From Monodelphis domestica (taxonomy: Eukaryota; Chordata; Mammalia; Didelphimorphia; Didelphidae): a stretch of 64,000 bases of DNA. A model generated the notes under the pieces. It did not search any database, was not told the origin of the DNA, and saw only the letters and a list, made by a program, of their open reading frames with translations. Shown one piece after another: positions 35,651 through 47,140 of this stretch. Position 1 is the first letter of the stretch. Every line of letters starts with the position of its first letter. The DNA is taken from the NCBI RefSeq assembly GCF_027887165.1, contig NC_077233.1:184633387-184697386 (forward strand), written 5' to 3'. A program made the position numbers and the translations under genes.

Positions 35651-35799
35651 TCCTGTATGTTAGTTTGAAGCTACTTAACTGGTTCAGGTCCTAGTGAAGG
35701 CTAAGTAGCGGAGCTTATTCTGTGGAGCTCATTTGTTAAATATTGCATGTGTGTCTGCCTGCTTCTCACCCATCTCCTTGGCTTCAATCCTTCCCTCAA

Positions 35800-37450
35800 G
35801 GCCAACCTTCTATCTTTCCTTTCCTGGGAGGGCTGCAGGCCAGCCTGCCCCCCTACTCTTATACCCCTTATCCCCATGTACTTCTTTATGAAATATAAAA
35901 TTACCCCCATTTTATTTCTTTTCCCATTTCTCTTAGTATTATCCTCTTTTTTGAACCTAGTTTAAATATATATGCATTTCATCCTATACAGTTTGTCTCT
36001 GTTCTCTCTAAGTATACTTCTTCTAGCTAACAATTTTTAATAAAAACATTTAATAATTTGTGTTTGGGCATCAAATTTTCTGTTAAGTCAGGTCTTTTCC
36101 TTAGCAATACAAATCATTTAAACATATTGAGTCCCTTAAAAAAGTTTTTTGTTTGTTTTCACCCCCCTTTCTTAATTACCTTTTGGTGATTATCTTGAGT
36201 TCTGTGTTTGGGCATCAAATTACCTGTTTAAGTCAGGTCTTTTCTTTAGGAATGTTGGAAGTCTTCTATTTTATTAAATGACCATACTTTCCCCTGCAAG
36301 AATATAGTCAATTCTTGGTTGTAGACCCAGTTCCCTTGCTTTCCAGAATATCACATTCTATGCCTTCTGGTAGATGCAGCCAGATCTTGTGTCATTCTAA
36401 CTGTGGTTCCATGATATCTGAATGTCTTCTTCTTAGCAGCTTATAGTATCTTTTCCTTGGTCTGGTAGTTCTTGAATTTTGCTATAACATTCCTGAGCAT
36501 TGTCAATTGGGGATTAAATGCAGGAGATGATCTGTGTATTCTTTAAATCTCCACTTTTCCCTTTTGTTTAAGAATGTTGGGGCATTTTTCTTGGATAATT
36601 TCCTGTAGAATGATATCTAGCCATTTTCTTTTGTCATGATTTTCCAGTAGTCTAATAATTCTTAAATTGTCTCTTCTGAATCTATTTTCCAGGTCTGTAG
36701 TTTTATCAGTTTAGGTGTTTCATATTTTCCTCAATTTTTCATTTTTTTGATTTTGTTTTATAGACTCTTGCTGCCTTGTGAAGTTATTTGCTTCTAGTTG
36801 TTGAATTCTAATTTTTAAAGACTGAATTTCATCCCTGGCTTTTTGGTCATCCTTTTACTTTTGGTCTGTTTTTCTTTGTAGGTCATCTTTCACTTTCTTT
36901 GCCTTGTTTTTGAGCTGGTCTATTCTGGTTTTGAAGACTCTATTTTCTTGTTTTAGTTCATGTGCCTCTGCTTCCAAATGACTTAGGTTGCTTTTTAAAT
37001 TCTTTTCCCAATTGTCATTAGCCTTTCTTAATTGTTTTTTAAAATCGTGTTTTGAGTTCTTCCAAAGCCTGAGTCCAATTTTCTGGAGTTTCTATATTTT
37101 TTGCTTGGTGTTCCTTGGTCCTCCTCTGTTCCATTTTCTCTTTGTTCATTACCTGGATAGAAGCTGCTCATTGTAATTTCTTTTTGCTTTTTCTGTTGTT
37201 TACTCGTATTTTTTCCTTCTTTCCCCCTTGTCATTGACTGTAATCTTGCTCCTTTGATTATTTGCTAGATCTGTGGGTTTGGGCTATTCTGTCCTAAAGG
37301 GGCTTTTTTTCTCTGCTCTGCTAATTGACTAGATTATGCTGATGGAGTATTATTGAGCCCTGAGGTCAGATCTTCCCCAGCTGGCAGCAGAAACTGAAGG
37401 TGAAGGTGAAAGTGTGTAGGCTAAAGGGAGCTGTGCTTCCTGCTCTATTA
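35800..37450 (-). mobile_element. HAL1/L1 5' half: leader and ORF1 (minus)
   Basis: Minus-strand broken frames include MLRNVIAKFKNY, KEKIL and VRMTQDLAAS, matching the C-terminal nucleic-acid-binding half of L1 ORF1. Coiled-coil-like sequence follows at 36780-37060, with a leader beyond it. No ORF2 adjoins its 3' side, as in half-L1 (HAL1) elements. A block of about 55 bases is repeated at 36058-36113 and 36201-36256. Confidence 0.7.
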
Positions 37451-37836
37451 TCAAGATATTTTGTCACAGTTGTAGCATACACCCTGAGATCCAAGTCAAC
37501 TGGATGAGTAATAGTGACTTATTGGTCATGGACAGGTCGGAACACTTTTGATCTGGGCTTCTTTACAGGTCATTCTTGACATAGTATATCAGAACCCTCT
37601 GAGGGCCCCCTGGTTTCCAAGGATTCAGCCTTCTAAGGCCTCCTGTCCTCCATGACCTTTGGGTGACTTTCTCTTCCCTGTAGCCTCTTAAATGAATCAG
37701 TTTGATATAAAGTACATTGCAAAATAGATTCACTTGCCTAGGATTAACATAGTAACTTAATTATGCTTAGTATAACACACCCACTCAGAATTACTATAAA
37801 AATACACATATTTGAAATTATAACTCAGGTATTATA

Positions 37837-38166
37837 ATCTAAGGATTACATTCTTAATTTGTTTATGTACATTGACTTTTTGCCTGGGGCTAAATTCTTA
37901 CTATAATTCACATTGTTATATTTTCTAATTCTAAAAATTATACTGTAAGTATTGATTAAGTTATTAATTATTGATTTTCTGGCTTTATATGCAACCAAAC
38001 CATCTAAGGATTACATTCTTAATTTGTTTATGTACATTGACTTTTTGCCTGGGGCTAAATTCTTACTATAATTCACATTGTTATATTTTCTAATTCTAAA
38101 AATTATACTGTAAGTATTGATTAAGTTATTAATTATTGATTTTCTGGCTTTATATGCAACCAAACC
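37837..38166. repeat. Perfect 165-bp tandem duplication
   Basis: Copies 37837-38001 and 38002-38166 appear identical by eye over all 165 bases. A third start ('atctaa', 38167) breaks off at once. The unit is AT-rich and non-coding. Identity implies a very recent duplication or a sequence-assembly artefact. Confidence 0.95.
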
Positions 38167-38384
38167 ATCTAATAGCAAATACCCAGTTACACTCAATTAA
38201 ATACCAAAATAGAAACCCTGAAAACCTAAGAAAAACTTTTGAAAATTTTAATTGAATCTCTGGGATTTTCCAAAAATACTATTATATTGTGTACAAGAGT
38301 TTTTTCTTATTATCCATTCTGATTTCTTCAATTTATTTTTCTTTTCTTAGTTGAAAAATCTCTTGTTTTTATTTCTGTACTTAT

Positions 38385-38466
38385 AGTCACTTTTTTGTGG
38401 AAAAGAATTGAAAATTAAGAAGATATCCATCAATTGGGGATAAATGAATAAATTGTGGTATTTCTG
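38385..38466 (+). mobile_element. Small LINE-1 ORF2 fragment
   Basis: 'tggaaaagaattgaaaatta' and 'ccatcaattggggataaatg' match the C-terminal L1 region seen elsewhere in the window. Confidence 0.6.
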
Positions 38467-38489
38467 AGCTAGTATTTCTTGTACAATAT

Positions 38490-38572
38490 TGAAGGAAGTA
38501 TCTGAGGCTAGATTTGAACCCAGAACCTCTTGTCTCTAGGCCTGGCTCTCAATCCACTGAGCTGCCCCCTCA
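38490..38572 (-). repeat. tRNA-like SINE, 5' fragment
   Basis: 'gaagtatctgaggctagatt', 'gaacccagaacctcttgtct', 'ccactgagctgccccct': the reversed head half only. Confidence 0.8.
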
Positions 38573-38579
38573 AATGTTT

Positions 38580-38868
38580 TTAATTGAGAATGAGTGATAT
38601 TTTGTCAAAACCTTTTTCTGTATCTATTGAGATAACAATATTAGTTTTTGGTTTTTTGTTACTAATATAATAAACGATTCCTAATTGTCCCTATATTGAA
38701 TTAGCCCTGAATTCCTGGCCTAAATCCTACTTGGTCACAATGTATATTGTGAAATATTGCTATAGTCTCCTAGCTAATATTTCAATTGGCATTTTTGTAT
38801 CAATATTCATTGGTGAAATTTTCTAAAATTTTTCTTTCCCTGGTTTTGCTCTTCCTGGCTTAGGTTAG

Positions 38869-38928
<60 letters not shown>

Positions 38929-40385
38929 TTACTTAATATTGGAATTAGTTGTTATTTAAATATTTGGTAGAATTCACTTGTTAATCCATCTGGCTCTGAT
39001 GGCTTTTTCATAGGAAGCTCATTTATGACCTGTTCAATTTTTCTAAAATAGGTTTGTTTAGATATTCTATTTCTTCTTCTGTTAATTTGGCAGTTTATAT
39101 TTTCATAAGCGTTCTTACATTTCACTTAAATTGTTAAATTTATTGGCATATAATTAGTCAAAATAACTCCTAGTAATTGCCTTAATTTCATCTTCATTGG
39201 TAATATATTCTCTCTTAGTTTTTGATATGTTATTTGATTTTCTTCTCTTGAAAATCATATTAACTAATGGCTTATCTGTTTTGTTGTTTTTTCTTTCATA
39301 AAATCAGCTCCTATTTTTATTTGTTAATACAGTGGTTTTCTTACATTCAATTTTATTCATCTCATCTTTAGTTTTCAGGATTTCCAATTTGCTGTTTAAT
39401 TGGGGATTTTTCATTTGTTCTTTTTGTATTTTTTTAAATTGTACACTCAATTCATTGATCTCATATTTCTCTATTTTATTGATGTAAATATTTAAAAGAT
39501 ATAAATTTCCCTCTGATGACTACTTTTGCTTCCTCCCATAAGTTTTAGAATATTGTCTTGTTATAATCATTCTATTTAGTAAAATTATTGTTTTTATGAT
39601 TTGTTCTTTAACCTACTCATTGCTTAAGATTAGATAAGTTTTTCCGTTTTTAATCAGTTTCCATGGTCTTTTATTAAGTAATTTTATTGCATTATGATTC
39701 TGAATAGAATGTATTTGATATTTCTTCTATTCTTCATTTGATTATAAAGTTTTTATGCTCTAATATTTGGCCACTTTTTGTTAAGATGTTGTGTATCATT
39801 GAGAAAAAGGTATATTCCTTTTTATTCCCTTTCATTTCTCTTCAGATGTCTATCATATTAAGCTTATAAAAGACTATTCATCTTGACATCTTCCTTTTTT
39901 TTTGGTTAGGATTTTTCCAGTCCTTAGAGGGGAAATTTGAAGTCCCTCACTATTATGATTTTTCTACTTCCATCTGTAATTCACTTACATTTTCCTTTAT
40001 AACTTTGGATACTATTGTATTTGGTGTATATATGTTTTCTATTGCTATTATTTCATCATATACGGTACCTTTTAGCAAAATGTAGTTTCCCTGATTATCT
40101 CTTTTAATTAAATCTATTTTAGCTTTAACTTTGAGATCATGATTGCTACCTCTACTTTTTTTATATCAGTTAAAACATAATAAAATCTACTCCAAATATA
40201 TATTTTTATTAAATATGTGTCTCTCATTTTAAAGTGTGTTTCTTGTAAACCACATATTTTCTGGTTCTGGTTTTTGATCCTTTCTGTTAACTGTTTCTGT
40301 TTTATGGGTGAGTCCATCCCATTCACATTCAAAGTTCTAATTATTAGTTGTATATTTCCAGCTATTCTATTTCCCATGTGAACCT
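38580..40385 (-). mobile_element. LINE-1 ORF2 N-terminal half (minus)
   Basis: ORF2 starts at 40377 on the minus strand: MGNRIAGNIQL..., then RTLNVNGMDSPIKQKQL and KICGLQETHFK, the endonuclease start of L1 ORF2 (TLNINGL ... IQETH). It runs with many breaks to about 38580. It is joined head-on to a plus-strand L1 3' end at 40386, a layout expected from twin-primed 5' inversion. A (TG)27 tract at 38872-38925 lies inside. Confidence 0.8.
38872..38925. repeat. (TG)27 microsatellite
   Basis: Uninterrupted TG dinucleotides within the inverted L1 ORF2 segment. Confidence 0.95.
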
Positions 40386-41640
40386 TACTCTCATCAGAAT
40401 TGACTCAATGAGGGAAGAACATACACAAATCAGCTGGGTATAGAAAACTACCCTGTCCTTCAGGAAAGTAGGAGGGGAAGGGAATATGGTAAAAGGGATG
40501 AATGAGGCTGATAGAAAAGAGGGCAAATTGAGGGAGGTGGAGGTCAGAAACTAAATGGGGGTAAATAGGATGGAAAGTAATACATAGTAATCCAAATGGT
40601 GAAAATTTTTTTTACAAGTCTGTCTAATAAAGACCTCGTTTCTCAAATACCTAGAGAAATGAGTTGAATATATAAGAATACAAATCTTTCCCTAATTGAT
40701 AAATGGTCAAAGGATATGAACAGGCACTTATCAAAGTAATTAAAACTCTCTACAGTCAGGCAAAAATGCTCTAAGCCACTATTAATTAGAGAAATTCAAA
40801 TTAAAACAACTCTGAGTGATCACCCCACAACTATCAGATTGTCTCTTATGACAGAAAAAGGAAATGACAAAACTTAGAGGGGATATGGGAAAGCTAGGAC
40901 ATGAATGCTTTGTTGGGGGAATTGTGAACTGATTAAATCATTCAGGAAAGCAACTTGGATCTATGCCCAAAGGGCTAAAAACAGTATATATCCTTTGACC
41001 CAGCAATACCATTACTAGGTTTGTATCCCAAAGAGGGAAAAAAAAAACAAATCAAAAAGTGGAAGGAACTATATGTGCAAAAATATTTAAAGCAGCTATT
41101 TTTAGGGGGATAAAGATTTGGAAAGTGAGGAGATACACTTCCTTTAGAGAATGGCTAAGTTATAGTATATGATTGTGATGGAATACTATTATGACAAGCA
41201 GGAAGATCTCAGAAAAACCTGGAAAGACTGACACAAACTAAGGCAGAGTGAAATAATCAGAACCAAAAGAATATTGTACACAGTGGCAGGAATACTTTCC
41301 AATGAACAACAGTGAATAATAGTTATTCTCAGTAATACAGTGAATCAAAATTATCTCAAAGGACTCCTAATTTTAAAAATGCCATCTACTTCTAAAGAAA
41401 AAGAACTGAGTTCAAATCCAAAGTGCTTTTTTTGCTTTCTTAATTTTTTTCTATTTGAGTTTCCTTCTATAAAAGGATTAATATGGAAACATGTTTAACA
41501 TGATTACACATGTAGAATCTATATGAGATTGGTTAACATCTTGTGGGGGAAGGGGAGAATTTGAGACAATATTCTTTGAAAAATGTTGGAAACTTTTCAC
41601 ATGTAATTGGGAAAAAAATAAAATCTGATACCTTAAAAAC
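40386..41640 (+). mobile_element. LINE-1 3' part (plus)
   Basis: A purine-rich stretch at 40386-40590 leads into the ORF2 C-terminus ('gatatgaacaggcacttatc', 'gcccaaagggctaaaaacag') and the 3' UTR, ending in an A-rich tail near 41630. It abuts the inverted ORF2 N-terminal half on its left. Confidence 0.8.
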
Positions 41641-41649
41641 GTTATAAAT

Positions 41650-41976
41650 ATGTTAGTCAACAATTTAACCTTATTAATTCCTTTTTGATTAGTATTCCAT
41701 ATTTATCTTCTAATGTTTGTCTTGATTCTTGTATTTCAAAATCAAATTTTCTGTTTAGTTCTGGTCTTTTCCTCAAGAATGTCTGAAAGTCCTTTTATTA
41801 AATAAATATTGATTTTTTACCCCCTTATATGATTACACTTGGTTTTGTTGGATAGGTTATCCTTGGTTGCAAACCCAACTCCTTTGCTCATGGAAATATA
41901 TTCCATACCCTTTGGCTTTTTAATGTAGAAGTTAATCTTGTTTTATACTGTCTGTGGTATGAAAATATTTGAATTA
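41650..41976 (-). mobile_element. HAL1/L1 ORF1 3' part (minus), cut by solo LTR
   Basis: Reversed ORF1 C-terminal region ('ggtcttttcctcaagaatgt') like the copy near 36.2 kb. Interrupted at 41976 and resumed at 42837. Confidence 0.65.
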
Positions 41977-42832
41977 TGTGAATCTTAAAAACTGCTCAGA
42001 CTCTACCTTAGAAGATTTGGTTAAGCTATTCCCTTATTGTAACAAATGGAGGTACTTGATCAGGAATGTATTTGGGAATTTTAACATTACCCCACCCATA
42101 CTTAGGCATACTTTAGGGGAAGATAAAGTTGTAAACTCCTGATGGAACAATGAAAAAGTCCCTAACTCACACTTATAGTAAAGCTAGAACCTTAAGCCAG
42201 GTCTATTTTTAGATCTAATACAAAAGGGTGCTAAGTACCTATAAAGGTTAAATTAATCACTAAAAGGTCAAGCAACTTACAAAGGGAAAGCTTAGCAAAG
42301 ACATATGAACTAAGAATGGTCAGTCCTAGGGAAAACGTCTAATGTGATTGGTAGATGTGAAAATTTAGGGGAGGTGACACATGAGAAAATTTCTTTAAAA
42401 GGAAGGAGAGTTTGAAATTGAATTAGTTGGAGTTCAGACTAGTTGGATTTTGCTGTGGAGGGGGAAGTTTGGAGTTAGTTTGGAGGAGCTGGTTCAAGAG
42501 TTGAGGATTTCAGTGAAGGAATGGAGTTTTGCTTGCGACAAATCTTGTGGTGAGTGATAAAAGACTGACTAGTCTCTCTTAAAGGTTCAGACCTAGGCCA
42601 TTTGGCCTAGGCCCTTCATACTAATTTCTCTTATTCTCTCTCTCTCCCTTTTCTTAATTCCTTCATTTGTATTAATTAAAATCTCCATAAAACCCAGCTG
42701 ACTTGGGTATTTTCATATTTGGGAATTTTTCCCACGGCGACCACTTATTTTTTATTGAAATCAAGACACTAAAAATTATCTTTACAGTTTTGGCAATTCA
42801 CAAGTCTTGAAACCCACATTTTCGTGCTTACA
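41977..42832 (+). mobile_element. Solo LTR of an endogenous retrovirus
   Basis: 856 bp from TGTGAATC to CTTACA, flanked by 'atta' at 41973-41976 and 42833-42836. A 4-bp duplication suggests a gammaretrovirus-like (ERV1) class. The L1/HAL1 ORF1 sequence continues across the site once the LTR is removed. No viral genes remain. Orientation is plus, judging by the A-rich signal near 42680. Confidence 0.75.
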
Positions 42833-42836
42833 ATTA

Positions 42837-44320
42837 TCTCTGGCATTGTTTATAATATTTTCTCCCTATCCTGAGAGTTTTATAATCTAGCTATAATGTT
42901 TCCTGGAGTTTTCATTTTGGAATCCCTTTAAGTTAATGGTAGTTGGATTTTTTCAATTCCTATTTTACTCTCTAGTTCTAAGACTTCAGGGCATTTTTCC
43001 TTAATAATTTCTTGAAATATGATGTCTAGGCTTTAAAAAAAATCATATCTTTCAGATATTCCAGCAATTCTTATATTATCTCTCTTAGATCTGTTTTCTA
43101 GATGAGTTGTTTTCTAATATTTCATGTTCTTTTCTATTTTTTATTATTTTGATTTTATTTTATTATTTTTTTGATGGCATGTGGAGTCATTAGTTTCCTC
43201 TTGTCCAATTTTAATTTTTAAAAAGTTATTTTCTTCAGTAAGTTTTTGGACCTCTTTTCCCAGTTGTTCATAATTTTCTTGCATTACTTATATCTCTTTG
43301 CTCCTCTTTTCTGATTCTTAAAGCCCTTTTTAAGCTCTTTAAATAATTTGTTGGGACTTGTGATCTCTTTACATTTTCTTTTGAAACTTTACAAGTAGAT
43401 GTTTTTTACTTCATTGTTCTGAGTTTGACTCCTATCTTTTCTATCACCATAGTAGGTACTTAAGGATAGGGTCTTTTCTGCTTGCTATTTACTCATTTTT
43501 AAAAATAGCCTATTTTATTTTAGGGTTAGACTTGCTCCCAGAGTATAGGGGATAATATCTCAGGCTTCATGTTCTTCTGTGCTATTATTCTCAGTGCTCT
43601 ACCTGTAGATCTTTAATTCCTTGGTTCTTCTGATGTGCTACCAGGCTCTTGCCTTGGTCTGTGAGTGACCATAGGCACTCCTCTTTGTCCCTGAGCCAAG
43701 ACTAGAGCCTCCTCCCTCCCCCACTATTAATGAATTACTGGCTTCTGTTCTTCAGCTGTTGCAAGCATCAGTTTACCCCTTTGCCCTGGAATTAAAACCA
43801 GGGACTCTGCTCTCCTTCAAGTGACCACAACCAGTCCTTTCAGTCCTGGAGCCTGAAGCAGGGCCTCAGCCCCTCAATAAACATTCAGCAGCATGGGCTT
43901 GTTCCTTGACAGCCTGATCAACTCAAACTGGATCTTACTTAGAGTATAAGCCAGGGAACCCTCCTCTTCCCCCCAATCTTCCCCTGATCAGTCACCAATT
44001 CTCCCCACCCAATCTGTGGGGCAAACGTTATGGAAACCTGCTGCTGACACAGCTTGCTGTTTATTAACATGCTAACCTATTTCCTTCAGGCTAGATCACC
44101 ATGGTGTAGTTAAAATCTTTCCTAACATTTTCCCAAGTTGTCTTAGGTTGCACAGTGCTTTACCCAGATTTTTTATTATTTCTGCCACTCTAACAGTCAA
44201 TCCCAGGCATTGTTTTAAGTTATTTGTCTGGGAATATGAGGGAGCCAGGTAATTTCCTGTTTTATTCTGCCATCTCCCATGATCTCTCTCGGAGAAGATA
44301 ATTTTTAGGGGAGAGATATT
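42837..44320 (-). mobile_element. HAL1/L1 ORF1 5' part and leader (minus)
   Basis: Continuation of the element at 41650: 'ctataatgtttcctggagtt', 'gatgtctaggctttaaaaaa', a coiled-coil-like stretch and a GC-richer leader to about 44300. Parallel to the copies at 35.8-37.45 kb and 51.0-52.4 kb. Confidence 0.65.
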
Positions 44321-44398
44321 AATCATTTTCAAGCTGAGGTGTCAAACTAATAGACCATAAAAACTGGAGTACACCTGAACTAGATTAAAATGTAATTG

Positions 44399-44600
44399 GG
44401 AGCGGTGGCTAGGTGACTTGGTATATAGAGGGCTAGGCCTGGAGATGGGAGGTTCTGAGTTCAAATTTGGCCTCAGACACTGCCTGGCTATGTGACCCTG
44501 GGCAAGTCACTTAATCCCAATTGCCTGGCCCTTACTGCTCTTCTGTCTTGGAATAGAATGACTCTAAGAAAGAATGTAAAGATTAAAAAAAAAATTAATT
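44399..44600 (+). repeat. tRNA-like marsupial SINE
   Basis: 'gggagcggtggctaggtgac'-type head, 'ggcctcagacactgcctggc', A-rich tail. Full length. Confidence 0.85.
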
Positions 44601-44689
44601 GGGACATGTTTAACAAAATAAATAAAAATATAATACAATGCATATAATGTTCTTTTGTGGTTTTCAAAGTGAATATTTAATAATTTAAT

Positions 44690-44830
44690 TTATAATTATA
44701 TACTAATTTAATATTATTTATATATGATATATGATATAATGATTTATATATGATATATAATGATAATGATATAATGATTTATATATGATATATAATGATA
44801 TAATAATTTAATATAATTTAACAATATTTA
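44690..44830. repeat. AT-rich tandem repeat, period 35
   Basis: A unit of 'gatataatgatttatatatg' type starts at 44733 and again at 44768, in an almost pure A/T tract. Confidence 0.75.
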
Positions 44831-45084
44831 AATTTGATCCCTCTAGTCTTCAAATATTTGAAAGTCTATCTTACATAAGAGAGATTAAATATATCCTGCT
44901 TAGTCTCAGAGAGCAATTAGGAACACCTGGCAATTTGCTGACAAGTAGCTTTAAATGCTTGAAGTGTAACAGTTAGCACTTTCCAAAAGCTGAATGAGAT
45001 GTTCAGGACACTGAATGTTATATGTTGTATAATGGATTCTTTAGGTAAGAGATGACTTATATGGCTTCTGATTCCTTTCCAAAG

Positions 45085-45215
45085 GATCATGGATTTAGAG
45101 TTAAAAGCCGTGTCAGAGGTCATCTGGTCTAGTTCCCTCATATTACAGACAGGTAACATTTCCAGGGTCATAGTGAGGATTCAAGCCCCACTGTTCTTTG
45201 ATTCCAAATCTATCA
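45085..45215 (-). repeat. MIR-like SINE fragment
   Basis: 'catggatttagagttaaaag', 'gtcatctggtctagttccct', 'gaggattcaagccccactgt': familiar order of an old mammalian SINE. Confidence 0.5.
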
Positions 45216-45427
45216 CTTTCTTCTCTGGACCACTTGCCCCTGAACCTGAGATTTTGTGCATGCCGTTGTCCTATGACTTTGTGGGGGGAATGACAGCCTC
45301 AGAGTCAAGATGATGGTGTTTTCATCAGTAATAGGGAAGTTTGGAAGAGAGGAGGGTTTTGGAGAAAAGATTATCAGTTCAGTTTTAGACATGTTAATTT
45401 TAAGATGTTTATAGGACGTCCAATTCA

Positions 45428-45498
<71 letters not shown>

Positions 45499-46130
45499 CA
45501 ATTGGAGATGCTAGATTTGAGGTTGAGAGAGAATTTAGGGTTGTACAGTACATTTGTATAGATATGATAACTGAATCCATGAGAGCTTTTGAAATCATCA
45601 AGTGAAATATGGTGGGAGAAGGTTTAGTACAGAGATTTGGCGATGAAGCGTTAGCAAATGAAGTCTGGATGAAAATCCATCAGCCGCAAAAGAAGCAGTA
45701 ATCCGGTAGACATAGAACCTGGAGAGAGCAGCATAAGGGAAAGCTAAAGAGAAAGGGAGGACAGTGTCAAAGGCTACAGGGGGATCAAAGATGAGGATTG
45801 AGAAAAGGCCATTCATTAGTTTGGGCAATTAATAGGCAACTTTGGAGAGAAGTTTCAATTGAATGATGAGATGGGAAGCAACAGTTGAAGAGAGAAGAGA
45901 GAGCAGAGGAAACGGAGGCATCTATTTGTAGACAACTTTCTCAAGGAGTTTAGATGAAAGGGAGAAGAGGTATAGAGCTGTACAGATTAAGTAAGGGGTT
46001 TTTGTTTTGTTTTTAGGGGGAGACACGGACATGTTTGTAAGCAGTGGGGATGAAATCAGCAGACGGGAAAATTGCAGCTAAGTGAGAGAGAGGAGATGGT
46101 AAAGGTGGCAGTCTGAAGGAAAGAATGGGA
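45216..46130 (+). repeat. Old mammalian interspersed repeat, interrupted by (TA)33
   Basis: 'gtttggaagagaggagggtt', 'ataactgaatccatgagagc', 'ggattgagaaaaggccatta' and 'ctttctcaaggagtttagat' form a series I recall as a common, very old mammalian repeat, but I cannot name the family. An uninterrupted (TA)33 lies at 45431-45496. It ends just before the PARN promoter. Confidence 0.45.
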
Positions 46131-46139
46131 TATCGCTGG

Positions 46140-46640
46140 ATCACAGCGCTCATATCCCAAACCGCTAAGAACTTGGGGTGGGACTCCCCCCTTCAAGGCG
46201 GGTCCCGCACGGGGTGGCCGAGAAGCTGGGCTGTCTAATTAAGAGGCGGGCATGGGTCGAGAGAATGCCATTATGTCGCGACAACAAAACATCTCAATGT
46301 GAGAACTACGTCACGCCTTCTAGGTAGGAGACCTTTCTTAGCACCCTGAGGGAAGAGAAGCACCCCATTCCCCGCCCAGGGCGGGACTCGGTGAGAGGAA
46401 GCGAGGCGGGGCCTCGTGCCCCTGCGGGGACGTGGCTGGCCACGTGATGCGCGTCTGTGTGCGCTGTTTCCGGAAGTCTCCGTCGCGCGCGTCCCCGCCC
46501 TCACCACCACTGCCGCCGCGCTGCCACTGCCACCCGGTGCAGTTTAGCGGGAGGAGGGCTTGAGTGCCGCTGCCACCGCCGCGGTCACCGCGACGCTGCC
46601 GGGGTGGGGGGGGAGGGTGGGGTCACGGCGAGGCTGCAGG
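46140..46640 (+). promoter_or_regulatory. PARN: PARN promoter, CpG island
   Basis: A GC- and CpG-rich block directly before the PARN start codon, extending into intron 1. It has an E-box CACGTG (46441-46446) and a palindromic ETS-type site TTCCGGAA (46468-46475). No TATA box is evident, as usual for housekeeping genes. The transcription start is not visible but is likely between 46480 and 46620. Confidence 0.8.
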
Positions 46641-46659
46641 ATGGAGATGATCCGGAGCA
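46641..46659 (+). CDS. PARN: PARN exon 1 (start codon)
   Basis: Start of poly(A)-specific ribonuclease, a homodimeric, cap-stimulated, Mg-dependent DEDD-family 3' exoribonuclease. It shortens poly(A) tails and matures snoRNA, scaRNA and telomerase RNA in nucleus and cytoplasm. The exon carries 19 coding bases, MEMIRS plus the first base of N7 (human MEIIRSN as I recall). The donor is GCA|GTGCGT. All ten exons found here join in frame into residues 1-234 of an enzyme that is about 640 residues in human. The gene runs off the right edge. Intron 1 is 481 bases and contains an imperfect CTG repeat. Confidence 0.93.
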
Positions 46660-46869
46660 GTGCGTGCCTTTTCTCGTCCTACTAGCCGATTCCGCTATGT
46701 TCTCTCCCCCGTCCTCCCTCCGCCCTGGGCCGGGCTCCGACCCCCGGGCCTCTGTCAGGCCTCGGGGGCCGGGCCTGGAGACTGTAGGGCTGCTGCTTTC
46801 GGCCCCCCAGAGCTGTCCCAGCGGCACCTTTGGTTCCCGCGCGGAGAGCCCTCTCTCCTGGAGTCCCAC

Positions 46870-46960
46870 ATTGCTGCTGCTGTTGCTTCTGCTGCTGCTG
46901 CTTTTGCTGTTGCTGCTTCTGATGTTACTGCTGTTACTGTTGCTGCTCCCACTCCCTCAC
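46870..46960 (+). repeat. Imperfect CTG/TTG repeat in PARN intron 1
   Basis: About 30 consecutive triplets of CTG, TTG, CTT and similar. They give a Leu-rich frame that is an artefact of the repeat, since the sequence is intronic (46660-47140). Confidence 0.85.
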
Positions 46961-47140
46961 TCCCCATTCCCACCCCAGCTCCCTGCTCTCTAGGCAGCTT
47001 TGGGACTGTGAGTGCTTTGGAAGCCTCCATCTATTTCCTCCCCTCCCCCTCCTCTTCCCCTTCCCTGTTGCCCCGTCTTTAGATTTGTAGGGCTGAGCCT
47101 GGGGGTTCCAGGGCTGAGCCTTTTCTTGGTTTCTCTGCAG

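Noticed and set aside
46457-47082. ORFs of 140-178 codons with poly-Leu or Ala/Thr runs upstream of and inside PARN intron 1
   Set aside because: They come from CpG-island base composition and the CTG repeat, and they cross the real exon 1 splice donor.
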